Source: Malaya genurostris (Eukaryota > Arthropoda > Insecta > Diptera > Culicidae). From it: a DNA stretch of 64,000 nucleotides. Below, piece by piece: positions 21,073-33,800 of the stretch (position 1 is the first letter of the stretch; every line of letters starts with the position of its first letter). Location: positions 111,655,067 through 111,719,066 of the forward strand of contig NC_080571.1 of assembly GCF_030247185.1 (NCBI RefSeq), written 5' to 3'. A model generated the notes under the pieces. It ran no database searches and was not told where the DNA came from. It saw only the letters and a list, made by a program, of their open reading frames with translations. Made by a program: the position numbers and the translations under genes.

Positions 21073-23260
21073 CACTTGCACAGAATTTTACATGCTCCCA
21101 GTGTAATTTGTACTCGGCTACCAAGTGCCGCTGTATGGATTTATATTTATCAATTCTTCATTGAACAGATATGAGCTCTTCGGTTCATATCTTTTGTTTT
21201 TTATTTCATTCGAATTCAAGACATGTAATTTTCAAATAACACAATTTTACATGTTCTTGAATATAAATTTGTATGAAATACGACGTTTCATTTATGTGCA
21301 TTTTATAAGATGTAAAATCACAAGATTTTTTCGAGTTGTGCAGCTATGGTTGAGCACCATCAACTTTGAGACAATATTGGAAGGAAACTTTAATACTCAA
21401 TGTGTTGTATGGGTTGTGTTCTCGGTTATTACAGATGAGCTGTGACCGACGACTATTGGACAATTCCAATGTGACTACTTCAAACACAGGTGAAATCACA
21501 CGGAATCCACCAGCTCCATTACGACCACAGTTAAATTTAATGGGGCGTCTGGGTTTCTTTGCATAATTTCATCACCCGGAAATGAATTCGGTGATGATGA
21601 TTGTGTCCTGGTCCATCCGTTAAGCGCAGTCGGATTTTTTACGATGACACAAATTATTTGTCTAACTAGCAGAGGCCGTCTTAACGGATTGTAATGAAAT
21701 TCTTCAGGTAACTTCAGTTAAAATTACATATGTTTTTATACCTTACTCAAAATGTAATAATATCGATTGTACTTTAAACTGTCTTGAACAGTAATAGTAG
21801 TCTCAAAACTAATGCAATGCATATTCAAATTATGCTATTAGCAATATAATTGCTCAAACGGTGCCTAAGGTTTCAACTAGAATACTAAATTTTAAACCCC
21901 CAACGATTCATACGTCTTCCTGCCATTTTGCATACCATCACCAGTACCTACCTTACCAACATTTCAAGTCAAAGGGATCGTTCGACCAGCATATTCCTCC
22001 GGGATAAGTACCCAAACAGTCGTAAATGTATTTACCAACACTGAGCTGTACTGGCATCATCTTAAAATTTGCCTTGGCAGCTGCTCCCGATTCAGATTGT
22101 ACCGAACAGGTGAGAGATTATCGTCATTTTCATGGCTCTATCTTCACCACACGTTTGAAAGCCGTGCTTCGGTTTTCCAGATGCCAAAACAGAATGACTA
22201 CAAATAAGCATGGATCGAAAGGTTCCGTGCTTATACGGTGGGATCTGCTCACTTTTCCGGCTAACTTTTGTCAAAACCGATAAAGACGGTTGACAAGGAA
22301 AATAAATATTTTGACTGGCCGTTTATCATTAAAATCCTCACCGAAATTTTTACCTTTTTGTAAGTCATTCCGAAGCGGCTCAAATGAATCATTTAAACAA
22401 CCAGTGGAGTACATTAATCAACAACCGAAATGGAAAAAAAAATTGTTGAGCCACGGATTAAGAACAAATCCCTTCACCGCCCGGTAGGCTGATCATGAAT
22501 CGATGATAAAAAGATTAAAGTCCCAAGGGTAACAATTCAGCGGCATGTGAAATAGGAACGTGAAGACAACGATAATAATGTAATCCAGATTTGATAAAAC
22601 AAAGCGAAAGTGGCGTGTCCTGCTAGTGAAAGCAGAAGCCGTAGCGAAAAAAAAAACTCTTTCGAAGATGAACGATGGAGTACATCCGTCAAAGAGCGAC
22701 ACCGTTGATTAAGGCCGTCGCCATTGACGATATGGACGAAAAGGGACGGATGTTCCGCACTCTTACCGGATAGCCATGAATTTCTACTCTAGCACAATGA
22801 TTGATGCTCCTTTTATTTGACGTCCGTGCCACTGTGAGTCTAATGAGATAAGTGCTTGATTGATCGTTGATTATTCGTTCTCATTCTTCCCTCTGTTTGT
22901 CGCAACTGTTACGGCTGAGACCCTGCTGATTGGCTTTGGCCTTCGGAGACGTGCGGGGCTGATAGGAAATAATTGAATTCTCGACGGAACGAAACGGGAA
23001 TAAGTTTCGGCTAGGCTAATTATAAAAACACAATCGTGATCGAATTTCGTTCCAATAAATAAATTGGCTACGGACAATCCGGTCACAGCTGCCTCGGAGC
23101 AATTTGTATGCCTAAAAGTTGTAAAAGTTGTTTCAAATTAAACGTAACGTTAGCATAAAAGAAATTACGTTTGGAACTGGTTGATAGAACTCAATTAATA
23201 GAAACGATTTATTTTGTGTTGGTGGTAAGACACTAAAGTTGTCTTAAACTTATTCATTCA
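21073..23260. other. Long stretch without a recognised gene
   Basis: AT-rich with only chance ORFs. The 85-codon frame at 22026-22283 overlaps an antisense frame and has no motif. The part at 21900-22800 is more balanced in composition and might be single-copy, but nothing supports exons. Confidence 0.4.
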
Positions 23261-23313
23261 TTTTTTATCTGTTACTCTTTGAAAGTGATTTTCAAAGAGT
23301 AGCAGATGAAAAA
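23261..23313. repeat. Short perfect-looking hairpin
   Basis: ttttttatctgttactcttt-gaaa is followed after a 5-base loop by its inverted copy ending agcagatgaaaaaa. The arms are 24 bp with two mismatches. Confidence 0.7.
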
Positions 23314-23317
23314 AAAA

Positions 23318-23600
23318 CATTGTTTTAATTCTTCTAGTGTTATTATGATGACTTTCTCATACTATTCATAGTCTCATACTATTACTGTGGTATTTACCTT
23401 TTTAGCGAAACTTTTTTATTGAAACTTGAATAGAATCAACAATGTTTGTTCGGGCATAAACTATGATAACCTACAAATTGAAACAGTGTTGAACCCAATT
23501 TAGAAGCAATTTTCTCATTTTATTTTTTTTCCGAAAGACGGTATTTTTGAATCACTATTTCCGGTATTTCCGCTAAATCCGAAATTAACTTTTTTTACCA
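23318..23600 (+). repeat. Family A diverged left end
   Basis: tctagtgttattatgatgac followed by tttctcatac is a mutated family terminus. The sequence then continues to a degenerate cactatttccggtatttcc module near 23560. Confidence 0.5.
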
Positions 23601-23883
23601 CGAGCAAACAAAATTCTCGCAGTATAAAAAGGCTACCTCAAAGTATTTTATTCATTTTTCCTCCGTCGAGCACACTCTTGAAATTACTTTATTTTCTTAT
23701 CAAGATGTGCTGATCAAGATCATCCAGCACTCAATGATCAAGTGCAAAGAACCGGTAGAATTCTATTGAAAATGAATGTCTCTCGTATAAGGTGAACGGC
23801 TCATAAAAATTGTGTGAAATTGTTCTGTATAAATAGTAATGTCTTTACTATGGGGAGTACAAAGTGAGTTTATGTAGAGGAGG

Positions 23884-24116
23884 CCGCACGGATAAAAATC
23901 TGTTACCGGTACCATAATTTTTTAATTATGAAATCATGAACCATGCCTTCTTATGAAATTTCATGAGCAAAATAATTGATATCATAAAAATATTTATGAA
24001 AGAAGTGTTATTATTCATGATATCAATCAGTTTGCTCATGAAACCATGACGTATTATTCATGATAGACATTACTCATGATTTCATAATTTTTAATCATGG
24101 ATTTTTACCCGTGCGG
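23884..24116. mobile_element. Palindromic MITE with CCGCACGG ends
   Basis: The left end is ccgcacggataaaaatc and the right end is its inverse, gatttttacccgtgcgg. The interior is made of inverted and direct atcatgaaatcatgaacca-like and ttcatgatatcaat words, so the whole 233 bp could fold back on itself. A half copy of the same element lies at 49681-49753, and a longer relative at 58437-59508. It has no coding capacity. Confidence 0.8.
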
Positions 24117-24123
24117 GTTAGGT

Positions 24124-25301
24124 TTTTTTTTATTTAAAAGATATTTTTATTCAGGCCTATTTGCGTACAATCTTCACGTGGCCGATTGAGCCGATTTTTT
24201 AAATAATTTTTTTTTTGAGTTGGATCCCGTTGTCACCCTTTTTCTAGGGGGAGAGGAGCTTCCATTTCCCTCCTGCGAGAATTGAGGGGCACTTCGTTCG
24301 TGGTTCGTCTTGTCATCCATTGCCGCATGATGGTATTGTTGTCGATTTCCGTCTTCTTTTCGTTGCTAGTTGCTGTAGATGCACCTTGTTGTACATTGTT
24401 TACAATTTCTGGTTAGTTGGAGGGTAAGTTGTTAACTGCAGCTGGTGTACTTTGTTCTATAGGGAATGATAATGGATTCGTTGAAGGGGATGCTTCATTG
24501 TTGCTGGTGGCTGTCACAGTAGTACAGGGGTTGCTTGAGGTTGGTGTGAAGGAAGCACCGTTGAGCTTTGGTGTAGTTGTCTCCTTGCCCAGTTTATCAC
24601 ATGGCTTACCGTAGTGAACAGCTTTTTAGCAATATTGGCATGTGGCCATCTGATTGTCATAGGTAACAAGTGATTTGCACGGGATTCTTGTATCTTGACC
24701 GAAAATCACATAAGAAGGTATAGCCTTCTTCAAATGTATGCGTAATAAACGTACGCCATTTAGAATACCGAGGAAAAATTCTTCCACTTTTCTTTTTCGA
24801 TAGAGAGAATCTCTCCGTATTGGGACATAGTTTTGCGAATATATGAATCGGTGACGCTTGAGGAACGAGCATGCACACGCACTTCTATAGCACTATCTTC
24901 CATATATACTGGAATGTTGTACTTAATGTTTCCGTGCTCCATATAGTGCACATTGTTATTGTCTTTTGCGAATTGAATTGCATCCAACTCTTTATAAAAC
25001 TGGATGTAAACAACATTATTTGTCTTATTGCATTGAAGTAAATGCACACGTTTAATGTCAAGATGCATTTGCTCCTTAAGCAAACCTTCAAGTTCTCGTA
25101 TCGAATGTCGATTTTTGCACTGCCTGAAGTCAACAACAATTGTATTCTTTGGTAGTGGCTGTAGCTTTTGTTCGTTTCGTTCACTCATTTCGAGGTCGTT
25201 CTATTGTTCACTACACAACACTGTTCTTGGTTTCTTCTGTCCCGAACGTAAGCGGTTTTGTTTTATCGACTGACTTGGATGAGATGTGAAAGCGAACTGA
25301 C
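24124..25301 (-). mobile_element. ORF1-only (gag-only) non-LTR element, copy 2
   Basis: Same unit as copy 1, reversed: its 5' end (CAGTTCGCTTTCAC in reverse complement) is at 25301 and its A-rich tail at 24124. Flanking duplications are cgggttaggt at 24114-24123 and cgggtcaggt at 25302-25311, one mismatch in ten. The insertion went in at the right edge of the palindromic MITE. No RT is present. Confidence 0.8.
24220..25188 (-). pseudogene. LINE ORF1p, copy 2
   Basis: Starts at ATG 25188 (MSERNEQKL...). The N-terminal half is open for 142 codons and includes RKN/PKNTIVVDFRQCK, LHARSSSVTDSYIRKT and SQYGEILSIEKEKW. A one-base deletion in the T-run near 24778 shifts the frame just before FPGILNG. 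Further on, the knuckle reads CQYC then TAA, keeping both first cysteines, with KAVHYGKPC intact in the same frame. The N/T/S/P-rich linker and KKR-type tail continue in fragments to about 24220. It is the copy that keeps the most knuckle residues, though interrupted by the stop. Confidence 0.75.
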
Positions 25302-25311
25302 CGGGTCAGGT

Positions 25312-26429
25312 TGGTCGAGTATGTTTTATGAACAGGGTATTATGCGTAGTGGCGACATCTACAATGATTGTGGTGGAGTATTAGGTTGCCCTTCTTTTTC
25401 TTCAGGAATGAAAAAAATTAACATATGTGCTCAAAAGTTGTACCTCCTTGACAGTGCAAACCGTTTATCAAAAAGTCTAACCAAAATAGTAGACATATTC
25501 CTAAAGAAAAACTCGGCCAACCAACCCTGGTCTCCCCTATATGAAATTATCGTAATTTAGACATTGTTCATTACTAAATGAAGTTTTGGCTGCTATTTAT
25601 CTAAAATGTATAGTTTAATCAACTCAAATCGATTGATAAGATGATATCGAATATCTGGAATAAAATTAGTCGAGCTGTAGACATTAAAACCTGTCACAGT
25701 TGATATATTTTTTTTCCTAATTTATAATTTGTGTTTTCTGTATAGGGCTGCACTATTTAGTTGTACTGTGAGAACAAGATCGAAGTTCAATCGACAACAC
25801 ATGTAGAACAGTAAGTAATTCAAATACTTCTCTCGATTTTTTTTCCTTTTTCTGTTTTGAGTGAAGGTTCATAGTGGATCGAATCTGTTCATATAAAATA
25901 CGGAATAATTCACTCAATTCGTTCTTTTTTTGTTTCAATTATAGAGGTTTCAACCTTAAGGTCATTCGCCTCTTCGGACAAGTAAACCTATTCAAATAGC
26001 GGTGTGAACAATTCTATAAGGAAGTGTGTAGTTTTTCCTCCAACAAAATTGAATATTGTGTATTCGTACACTTTGCGTACAATAGCGAGTCAAAAAAGGC
26101 GGGTGGGTAATGTCAGAGACATAACTGGATGTCGTGAATACGAAAACAACTGACATGTTCCTTAAAACCTCCGAATATCAATTAGTTGATCAATTGTATG
26201 AATTATGCAAGCATTCCCCTTTTTCACATTTTTTGCAAAAACAAAGAAAGCTTCACTTGATTTCGATTACTGTGAATTTCACACAGCGAAAAGTGCACAA
26301 ATCTAACCAAACTGTTTTAGATTTGCACTAAACTGAGGATATTTACCTTAGGCTTGAGAAAAACAATTCCTAAGAATTCTTTAGAAATCTTTTAGAGCCA
26401 CTAGAACGGCTGATTTTGTGTGATGCTCT
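25312..26429. other. Non-coding gap
   Basis: AT-rich, with no domain or repeat partner seen. The 100-codon frame at 25258-25560 begins inside the LINE leader and has no recognisable content. Confidence 0.4.
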
Positions 26430-26940
26430 TCACCGTTGTTTTTTCACCAATGAAAATGACTGGCAGCTGTGACGTAATCGCTCTAGTCGGAAGCGAAACT
26501 AGCTTTGCAAACGACACAAAATACATCTGCTCGCAGTGGCGATATAATCCAAACTGATTCAATTTTTGCTAGGAGCTTTCTTTTTACGTGATTCCGTTTG
26601 TAGCTTTTTCACTAATGGGCGGTCCTAACGGCTATAAAAATAGCCGCATACAGAATTTTAATGTCGATTAATTCATTTCGGATTTGCATAATTCATTGAA
26701 AGAAACTATCAATGTGCTGTAAGGATTCGTTTCTAGCATTCAGAAGGACCAAATTGAGGAACTCACTACGATATTCACCACTTTTCGGAACATTTTCCTC
26801 GAACGATTTGTTGTACAGCAGCAGATAGTTTGTTCTCTTCCTGAGAACGCGTTCTGATTGGCTGGTGTTGACATGGGTCAAATGAGACAGGTTTTTCAAT
26901 AGTGTACTATTGAAATACTCCAATGCTTTTGCTATACACG
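26430..26940. other. Promoter-like module of unknown identity
   Basis: It contains a TATA-like ctataaaaatagccg at about 26631, a ccaat box in reverse (tgattggctggt near 26852), and tttttcaatagtgtactatt with gaaatact (about 26893-26922). A diverged, inverted version of the last two parts is present at 36478-36575. An antisense frame of 76 codons (26693-26923) has no known motif. It could be a transposon promoter or a fragment of a host gene family; I cannot decide. Confidence 0.35.
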
Positions 26941-27230
26941 TTTAAGTTGAAAAATTTCGGTTCTATTGGTAGTTAGATTATATAAATCCTGACTGAGCTA
27001 TGAGCTTTAAAAATACGAGAAAAGCAAACGCGCCTTATGAATTATTCTCTTTGATACTCGTTTATACCAAGCATTTCAGAAAAGTTTAATTTTGAATTAT
27101 TTGAGATTATGTCACACCACTGAAAATTTTATTGTGATCATATTCCCGATGGCATGTAGCAAAAATTATCTTGATTCGTTAGATACAACAAGAGATATTA
27201 ACTTATTAACTATTAACTTATCACTCTCTC

Positions 27231-27290
27231 AGAGGGTAAATTTTGAAAAGGCACCCCATAGTAAAGTAAGTCGTATTCACGACAAAACAA
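27231..27290. repeat. Short dispersed module shared with 6396-6455
   Basis: agggtaaattttgaaaaggc, ccccatagtaaagtaag, tcgtattcacgacaaaac. Same orientation as the other copy. Confidence 0.5.
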
Positions 27291-27566
27291 AATTGTTTCA
27301 TAATCTGTTGAAGAATTACTGAATTTTTGTGTTACATTCAAGAGGTATGAAGTTGCTAGCGTATGTAATAAATATTACTGAAGGGTCATCCGTCAAGTCA
27401 TTTAGAAGTTTTTTTTCATTTTTGGTGAGTTCCATACCTGATGCATAATGACATTGTGAGATTTTCTTAAATCGACATATATTGCGCATTTTATAATTGA
27501 TTAGACATCTGCGAAAAAAATATTTGCACAGTCCATTTTTCGGAATACACACATACAAATAAACCC

Positions 27567-27636
27567 ATTATAGGAAAACTAGTGATGCCGAGTACGCAGA
27601 TTTATCTCTGAATTTACAGATTTCTGATTAGCGCTG
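27567..27636 (+). repeat. 70-bp direct repeat, unit 1
   Basis: Begins attataggaaaactagtgat and continues through gccgagtacgcagatttatc. Repeated at 27812-27881 with two visible mismatches and a 175-bp spacer. Confidence 0.85.
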
Positions 27637-27811
27637 AATTGTGTGAGTACATGTATATCTGATTAGTCTATAAATCTGTTATTATAGACTTTACATATTA
27701 AAATACTTTCTTACACATACATGTAATAAACATATTGAGAGATATGTACGTTTAACAAACTCGATTTCATCTTCTGAATCGTTTAAAATACAAGTATATA
27801 GGAAAACAAGA

Positions 27812-27881
27812 ATTATAGGAAAACTAGTGATGCCGAGTACGCAGATTTATCTCTTAATTTACAGATTTCTGATTATCGCTG
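27812..27881 (+). repeat. 70-bp direct repeat, unit 2
   Basis: Same as unit 1 at 27567-27636. The sequence immediately 5' of each unit differs. Confidence 0.85.
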
Positions 27882-29812
27882 CAGATATTTAAAGATTTAT
27901 TTATGCGTTTTTAAAATTAACAACTTTAGACAACTTTTTTTAAAAATTAACAACTCGCTAAAAACTGAAATTTTTCCATTATCTCTGCAACATTTTGATT
28001 GCACAAACTTTTTAAAACCTGCTCAAAAATTTAACCTGGCATTCATGATGCGAACGGCATATGGTATTTGTACTAATATTAGTGTGTGAACAAAAAGTTC
28101 TTGCCACAATCTTTAAGCGCTGACGTCCAAAAACTCATAACATCGGCAATATATAATTCTCGATGTAAGCAATACAAAAAACGATACCATTGTAAATAAT
28201 AAATGAGACGATGTAAATATCCACAGGCTTAATCGCGAAAATCAGTCAATTTCACGAAAAATGCAAGAGAACGTAGCCTATTAATTGTACTACAAATTGC
28301 CTTCTGCTTTCATTTATACGAAAAAATGACATTGAAGATGCATTAAACTTAGAGTTGGAATAAAAAGAAACGGAGCAATTTGTTTTCCCCATATTGAATA
28401 AGTTTTGAGTAAAAGAATACTTCGGTTATTAATGCAAGTTTTATCTACGAATCAATCCACGATGTAAATATCAGCTATTTTTCGAAGAAGAATGAAACCA
28501 ACATGAACAATAATTGGAGAAAACATCAATTAATGTTTTGAGTTTGACTTCTATTTCTACTTAGGAATTATCGTATATTTTCCGATCGACTGGATGAATT
28601 TTTCATTGATCTTTAAAACGTATAGATTTTTTACATTTTCCAACTGCTTCCACTAAATAAACCAACAAATCGAGAGTTTGGTCCTTACCTTACATAAATA
28701 ATGAAGTTACAACATTTGAAGCATTTGATGAAATCTTCAAACAAATTTGGAAATATTGTCATATGAGAATTTGCAGCGTGTTAGTAGCCTTTTTTTGCCA
28801 CCGCGGTGTTACTGTGATGTCTGTGGCGAATCGCAAGCAGCAGAGCAATAATGAGGCGAATTCATTCTTCAACCAACATCATGAAGACGAACTGACATTA
28901 TTTTATTTTGCTGTAAGGTTATCTCAAGTAACATTTTTAATATTATTAAATTATTGAAACTGTAAACTCCACTAAAGCCTACTGAAAACCATTTTAAGAT
29001 TATATTCTAGCCAAGCAGACAATTCTTCATGATTCAAAATTGAATTCCTTTACAACTTTGCTCAAAATTTAAAAAAAAAATGCGATTCCATTTTTCTCGT
29101 GAATGTATAGATAAAAATAAGAATTATAACTAATCGCTGATGCTGATTCAAAGGCGCTTTTTTTCAAAAGTCTTCATGATTCATAAAAACAATATTTTTT
29201 GTGATTCATCATAATTTTGATATATTTTAGAATACCGACATACTAATATGATATTTGAAATGTATTACGTTTAAAATACTATGTATTGTGGATGCTACGG
29301 CGAAGAAAAACTTATGTAATATTTATGAAAAGAATTTTTTTTTATATAAAATGACTTTTTCGGGCGTTCTAAAAATGAAACCTAAAAGTTAATCGTGTTT
29401 CGTCCTCTTTGTATTTGGACAATTTATTTGATGTCAATAAATGCTACGGTAGAACATCAGAATGACGAACATTAAATTTCCTTATGTTACAATTAACCTG
29501 AAAAGTAATAAATCCTATAGCCTAAGGCACAACGCATGTGTTATAAAAAAACTTTAAACCCTTTGATCGGGCACCTTCAATATCTGTGGTTTTGTTGGGC
29601 AGTGGTCAGTATGTCTGAGCTGGATTATCACGACGTAGTGAGAACTCGCGGATACTATTTAACTCTAGCTGTATTTATTGGGACGACCACTACAAAAACT
29701 TGAACTGACTAACACAAACTTAATTTTGACGGAGATGACTAACTAACATACTGAACTGGATCGCGAATATGACAATACTTAACAATAACTGTAACTTAAA
29801 ACTTGTTTCATT
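27882..29812. other. Long AT-rich stretch without a recognised gene
   Basis: No ORF above 64 codons and no repeat partner found. The portion 29570-29812 borders the DD37E element and is unassigned. Confidence 0.4.
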
Positions 29813-29814
29813 TA

Positions 29815-30820
29815 GAATTGGAACACACTTTTGCTTATATTGAGGCGCTCCTGGTGGACGGATTTGGAAGTTCTTGGCGCCCACGTGTCGGGAATTTTGT
29901 CAGCTTCACGTATGATTTTTGACATTCCGCAGATTGACTGTACTTTGTAAACAATCAACATGGAATGAGAAAATTCGGTGCTGCCCATAGTACTGTTAGG
30001 AGAACTCGACTCCGGGAAGGGATCAAGTCGTATCGAGCTAACAAACAGCCAAATCGGACCATAAAACAGAATAGTGTGGTAAAAATTCGTGCTCGGAAAC
30101 TATATGACCAGGTGCTGACCAAGTTCGACGGGTGTCTTCTGATGGACGATGAAACCTATGTCAAGGCTGACTTCGGGCAAATCCCAAGTCAAAAATTTTA
30201 CTTGGCAAGGGCTCGGGGGGGATGTTCCAACCAAATTTAAAATTGTTTTTGCCGACGAATTTGCAAGAAAATTTATGATTTGGCAGCGCATTTGCAGCTG
30301 TGGCAAAAAACGAAAGTTTTTGTTACAAATAAGACAATGAAATCGGAACTATACCAAAGAGAGTGTCTCCACAAACGAATTTTGCCGTTCATTCGATCCC
30401 ACGACCTTCCCGTAATGTTTTGGCCAGATTTGGCAAGCCGTCATTACAGCAAAGTCGTTCAATAATGGTATGCAGAGAAAGGGGTCCAGTTTGTTCCGAA
30501 CTGCCCTCAGTTCCGCCCTATTGAGAAATACTGGGCAATCATGAAGAGTCGAGACTCAAGGCAAAGGGAAAGGTTGTCAAAGACATCAATCAGATGACGA
30601 CCTGGTGGAATAAGATAGCTAAAACGATGGACGAAGAAGGTGTGCTCCGCCTAATGAGCCGTGTTACAGAAAAAAATCGAGGATTCCTTCGAAAACGTGA
30701 CGAATAATTTTATCCGTATTTTTCTTGAAAATTTGAAGAAAACGCTACATTTGTACAAAAACTGATCTTGTATTCAATAATAAATAAGTGAAATACAGGC
30801 AATTGTCTTTGTTCCAATTC
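29815..30820 (+). mobile_element. ITmD37E transposon, internally deleted copy with TIRs and TA duplication
   Basis: The ends are gaattggaacacactttt at 29815 and, inverted, gaattggaacaaagacaatt at 30820. A TA dinucleotide borders each side (29813-29814 and 30821-30822), the target duplication used by IS630-Tc1-mariner elements. The length is about 1.0 kb, and the N-terminal part of the transposase gene is missing. Confidence 0.8.
29965..30705 (+). pseudogene. ITmD37E transposase, broken
   Basis: Cut-and-paste transposase of the DD37E lineage. Readable parts are the helix-turn-helix end KFGAAHSTVRRTRLREGIK, YRANKQPNRTIKQ, GCLLMDDETYVKADFG (first Asp), VFADEFARKFMIWQ, ICSCGKK, MKSELYQRECLHKRILPFIR, MFWPDLASRHYSK (second Asp), CPQFRPIEKYWAIMK (third residue Glu) and NQMTTWWNKIAKTMDEEG. 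All three catalytic residues survive. Lesions are a frameshift in a G-run near 30220, another near 30310, a stop replacing Gln in VVQ-stop-WY, loss of about six residues before NCPQF, and a frameshift after MKSR. The N-terminal region is absent. Confidence 0.85.
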
Positions 30821-30822
30821 TA

Positions 30823-33800
30823 TCTGAAGCAAGCTTTAATAACGAGCAAACGTATTAACGTCACCTTTTTGAATTTTTAAATAAAGCTTAGAGGCATTCA
30901 AAATGTTACTTGGGTATATGTTACAGGTACATAGCATGAAACACTATGAGTGATAGTCCTTTGGGTTTGTTCGAACTGTTGACTTAAGACTACACAACTA
31001 TTGTAAAAATCACTGTTACTTTTTGTGTTGATCATTTAGCTAGCATTTATCATTTTTGTTACTCATATCCTTTCGCCGTGATACAAGCGAAATACCTATA
31101 CTTTCGATAAATTCTTTCAGAATTTTGAATTCCCTGACCGTTGGTATGTCACTTGATGATCGAGGTCGTTCAGCAACTCGAATGCGAAAAATCAGCAGAT
31201 CTTCGACAGAAATCATTGCCTCTCGAACGGTGCATAAAAATACACAGAAGGTTCATTTGCAGTTGAGCACAGAATTCAGTTTCACATTATTTTGTGTAAA
31301 GAAGCTCAGTTTAAATAGTCGTAAAGTTTTAACCCAAAACGGCTGGTTGTGTTTCCTCTTCGCTTCGTCAGCTCTTATTGAACTGCAATACTGCTTAGCA
31401 GTTTTACATGAACTACAAATCAGGCGATAAATTAAAATTAATTAACTTAAAACTTCAAATGAAATACGTCACAGCCCATACTGACGGTACCGTCTCTTGA
31501 CATGATGTTACAAACATTTTTAAGGTTCACAGAAGAATTCCGATTGAAAACTGTTATAGACTTCATCTCAACCAGATCATCATATAATTCACTGGACAAA
31601 GAAATAACATTAAAATTTATATTGCCAAAACTACTCAATTCAAACAAACTGTTCGTGAGTGAGTGAGTTGCTTGGCTCGTTCAACGGAAACAAAATGCGC
31701 CAGCATTACACAACTGCTTTCAATTCAATGGAGAACTTAACGGTATGCAGCAAAAGTTATTAACTCAAGTGCAAAGCCGAATTGCCCCTCAACCTAATAT
31801 TGAACCGTGCAAAATTGATACTGCATGCGGTAGGTCGACATGATGAACCTGCATATCGATACAAAATCCCTGTATTACTAAAAAAAGTGTAGCGCAACAT
31901 CGAATCGTAACATGATTGGTTACCGGCGGCAAGGGTCCGTTCTTGAATTTAGGTTATGCTTTACTGAAATTTGCATGAATTCCAATAAAATCATCATAAA
32001 TATTTAGTCTGATTTTCTAATAGAAGGCTACAGTTTAATTGAAATGATGCCTGTTTATAGCAGTAAACACGATCCATTGATTCCATGGTGCCTTAAGAGG
32101 TGTTTGGGAGCAGTTAGTTATCATTTTGTCAGGTCCATCAGAGCGGTTACAGTTTCCTTTCAAATGGTTATGCACTTCATGCGTTAAAAATACCCGGAAA
32201 CAGCGAAACCAGAACAAACAAACTGTGTAATTTTGATGATCCTGCTGGAGACCAGTGGAAACTTTAGCAAATTGTGCACGACCGAGCACCGAATTAACAC
32301 CCGACACCCAACGATCTTTTGTTTGCGCTTCGTGTCGAAGGAATAATTATCATTTTCCATCGATCTAATGTGGTTTCATTAGGGCATGAAAAATGTTTGT
32401 GATGCTAGAATAGCGACCTCTTGTGCGTTATCTGTTGAATTAATCTTTGCCGTCTCTCCCGTAAAACCCGTTTTCTGCACGGATAACTATGGTAACTGAT
32501 AAGCACCGGAGATGATGCTGTAGCAGGACCCGCTTCAATAGTGGGAACACTTTGTGTTCCATCTCTCTTGCTTGCTCTTTGCAAAGCATAAATTCGTTTT
32601 CGGTAGGAGATGAAAAAAAAGCATAAAACCATTATCTTCAAAAACGTCAACGCCAGAAATCAGAGCTTAAAGTTCCTATTTTATGGTAATTGAATCGGGT
32701 TGGTTTCAGGCCGGTTCAGTCCCATGCTCGGTATGTGCGGTAAAATGGTTGGCCCGAACCGAAAGTCGTCATCTCACGGTCGATTTTTGGGCCAAAAGCT
32801 CCACTTAGGACAGGCGCCTGTAAGTCTACCAGGGAGAGACAGAATCCGGCAGCAGCGGCGATAAACTGCGAACCCTAACTGGTAGAGTTCATGGCAGCTC
32901 GGTGGAGGACGAAAGCATTTTTCGGTGGGTTGGAACCAGTACCACCCCGTGCGCACTTTTATCTTCTGTTGAGTGTGAGCTCAGGGCGAGATTCGGCTTT
33001 TATGCTCGGCTGACGCTCCGGTTCTAGGCCCTAGCGCGCGATAATAATCATAACGATGAACTGTGCGAAAAAAAGGAGAAAATTTTATTATTAAAATATG
33101 GAATCAGTGGTAAAACGTGGTCGACTGGTTCGGTAACTCTATTATCATGAAACAATCCCGCTCAGCAAATACACAATGGATGGCATCGTGTTGAGTTTAC
33201 CTCAATTTTCGAGTAGAAAAACCATATTGGCCTTAAAGAATCAAGAGAAAATTGATGAAAGTTCCGCAATATTACAACAACAATGTGCTTCTTAGTCGTA
33301 CCTAACGTCTGATTCAAATCATTCAAAGGCCCAGTACAGAACCGGCATAGTAAAAAGTAATTAATATTACGTTTAAGGTGGTCAGCATCTCTCGCATTTC
33401 ATAACAAAGTAGGGATATAGCAAATTGTTATGTTCCTATTTAATGTATATTGAGTTAACGGATAAGGAACGTTAAGAATGAAATTCTGGTTTGGGCTCAA
33501 ACCAACACAACTTTTCTCTAGAACAAAACATGCTTGCCTTGCTCGGCACAAGCAAATCAAAATATCATTGGGTCTTTCGCTGAGTCGATCAGTATTTCAG
33601 TATTCATCGTTATGCCAGTGTTTTTTAATCGCTTTAGCAATATAGGTCAATGTTTTTCTTCAGTATGCTTCTATCGCTAGTTTGTTTTACTACTAAGCAT
33701 TCTGAACAATAAACTTATTTCACTTCCAATACTTCATTTATAATTCATTTTTTACTAGAATGGGTAGAACTTACTTACTCTCTTTCTGTGTTCAAGGCAG

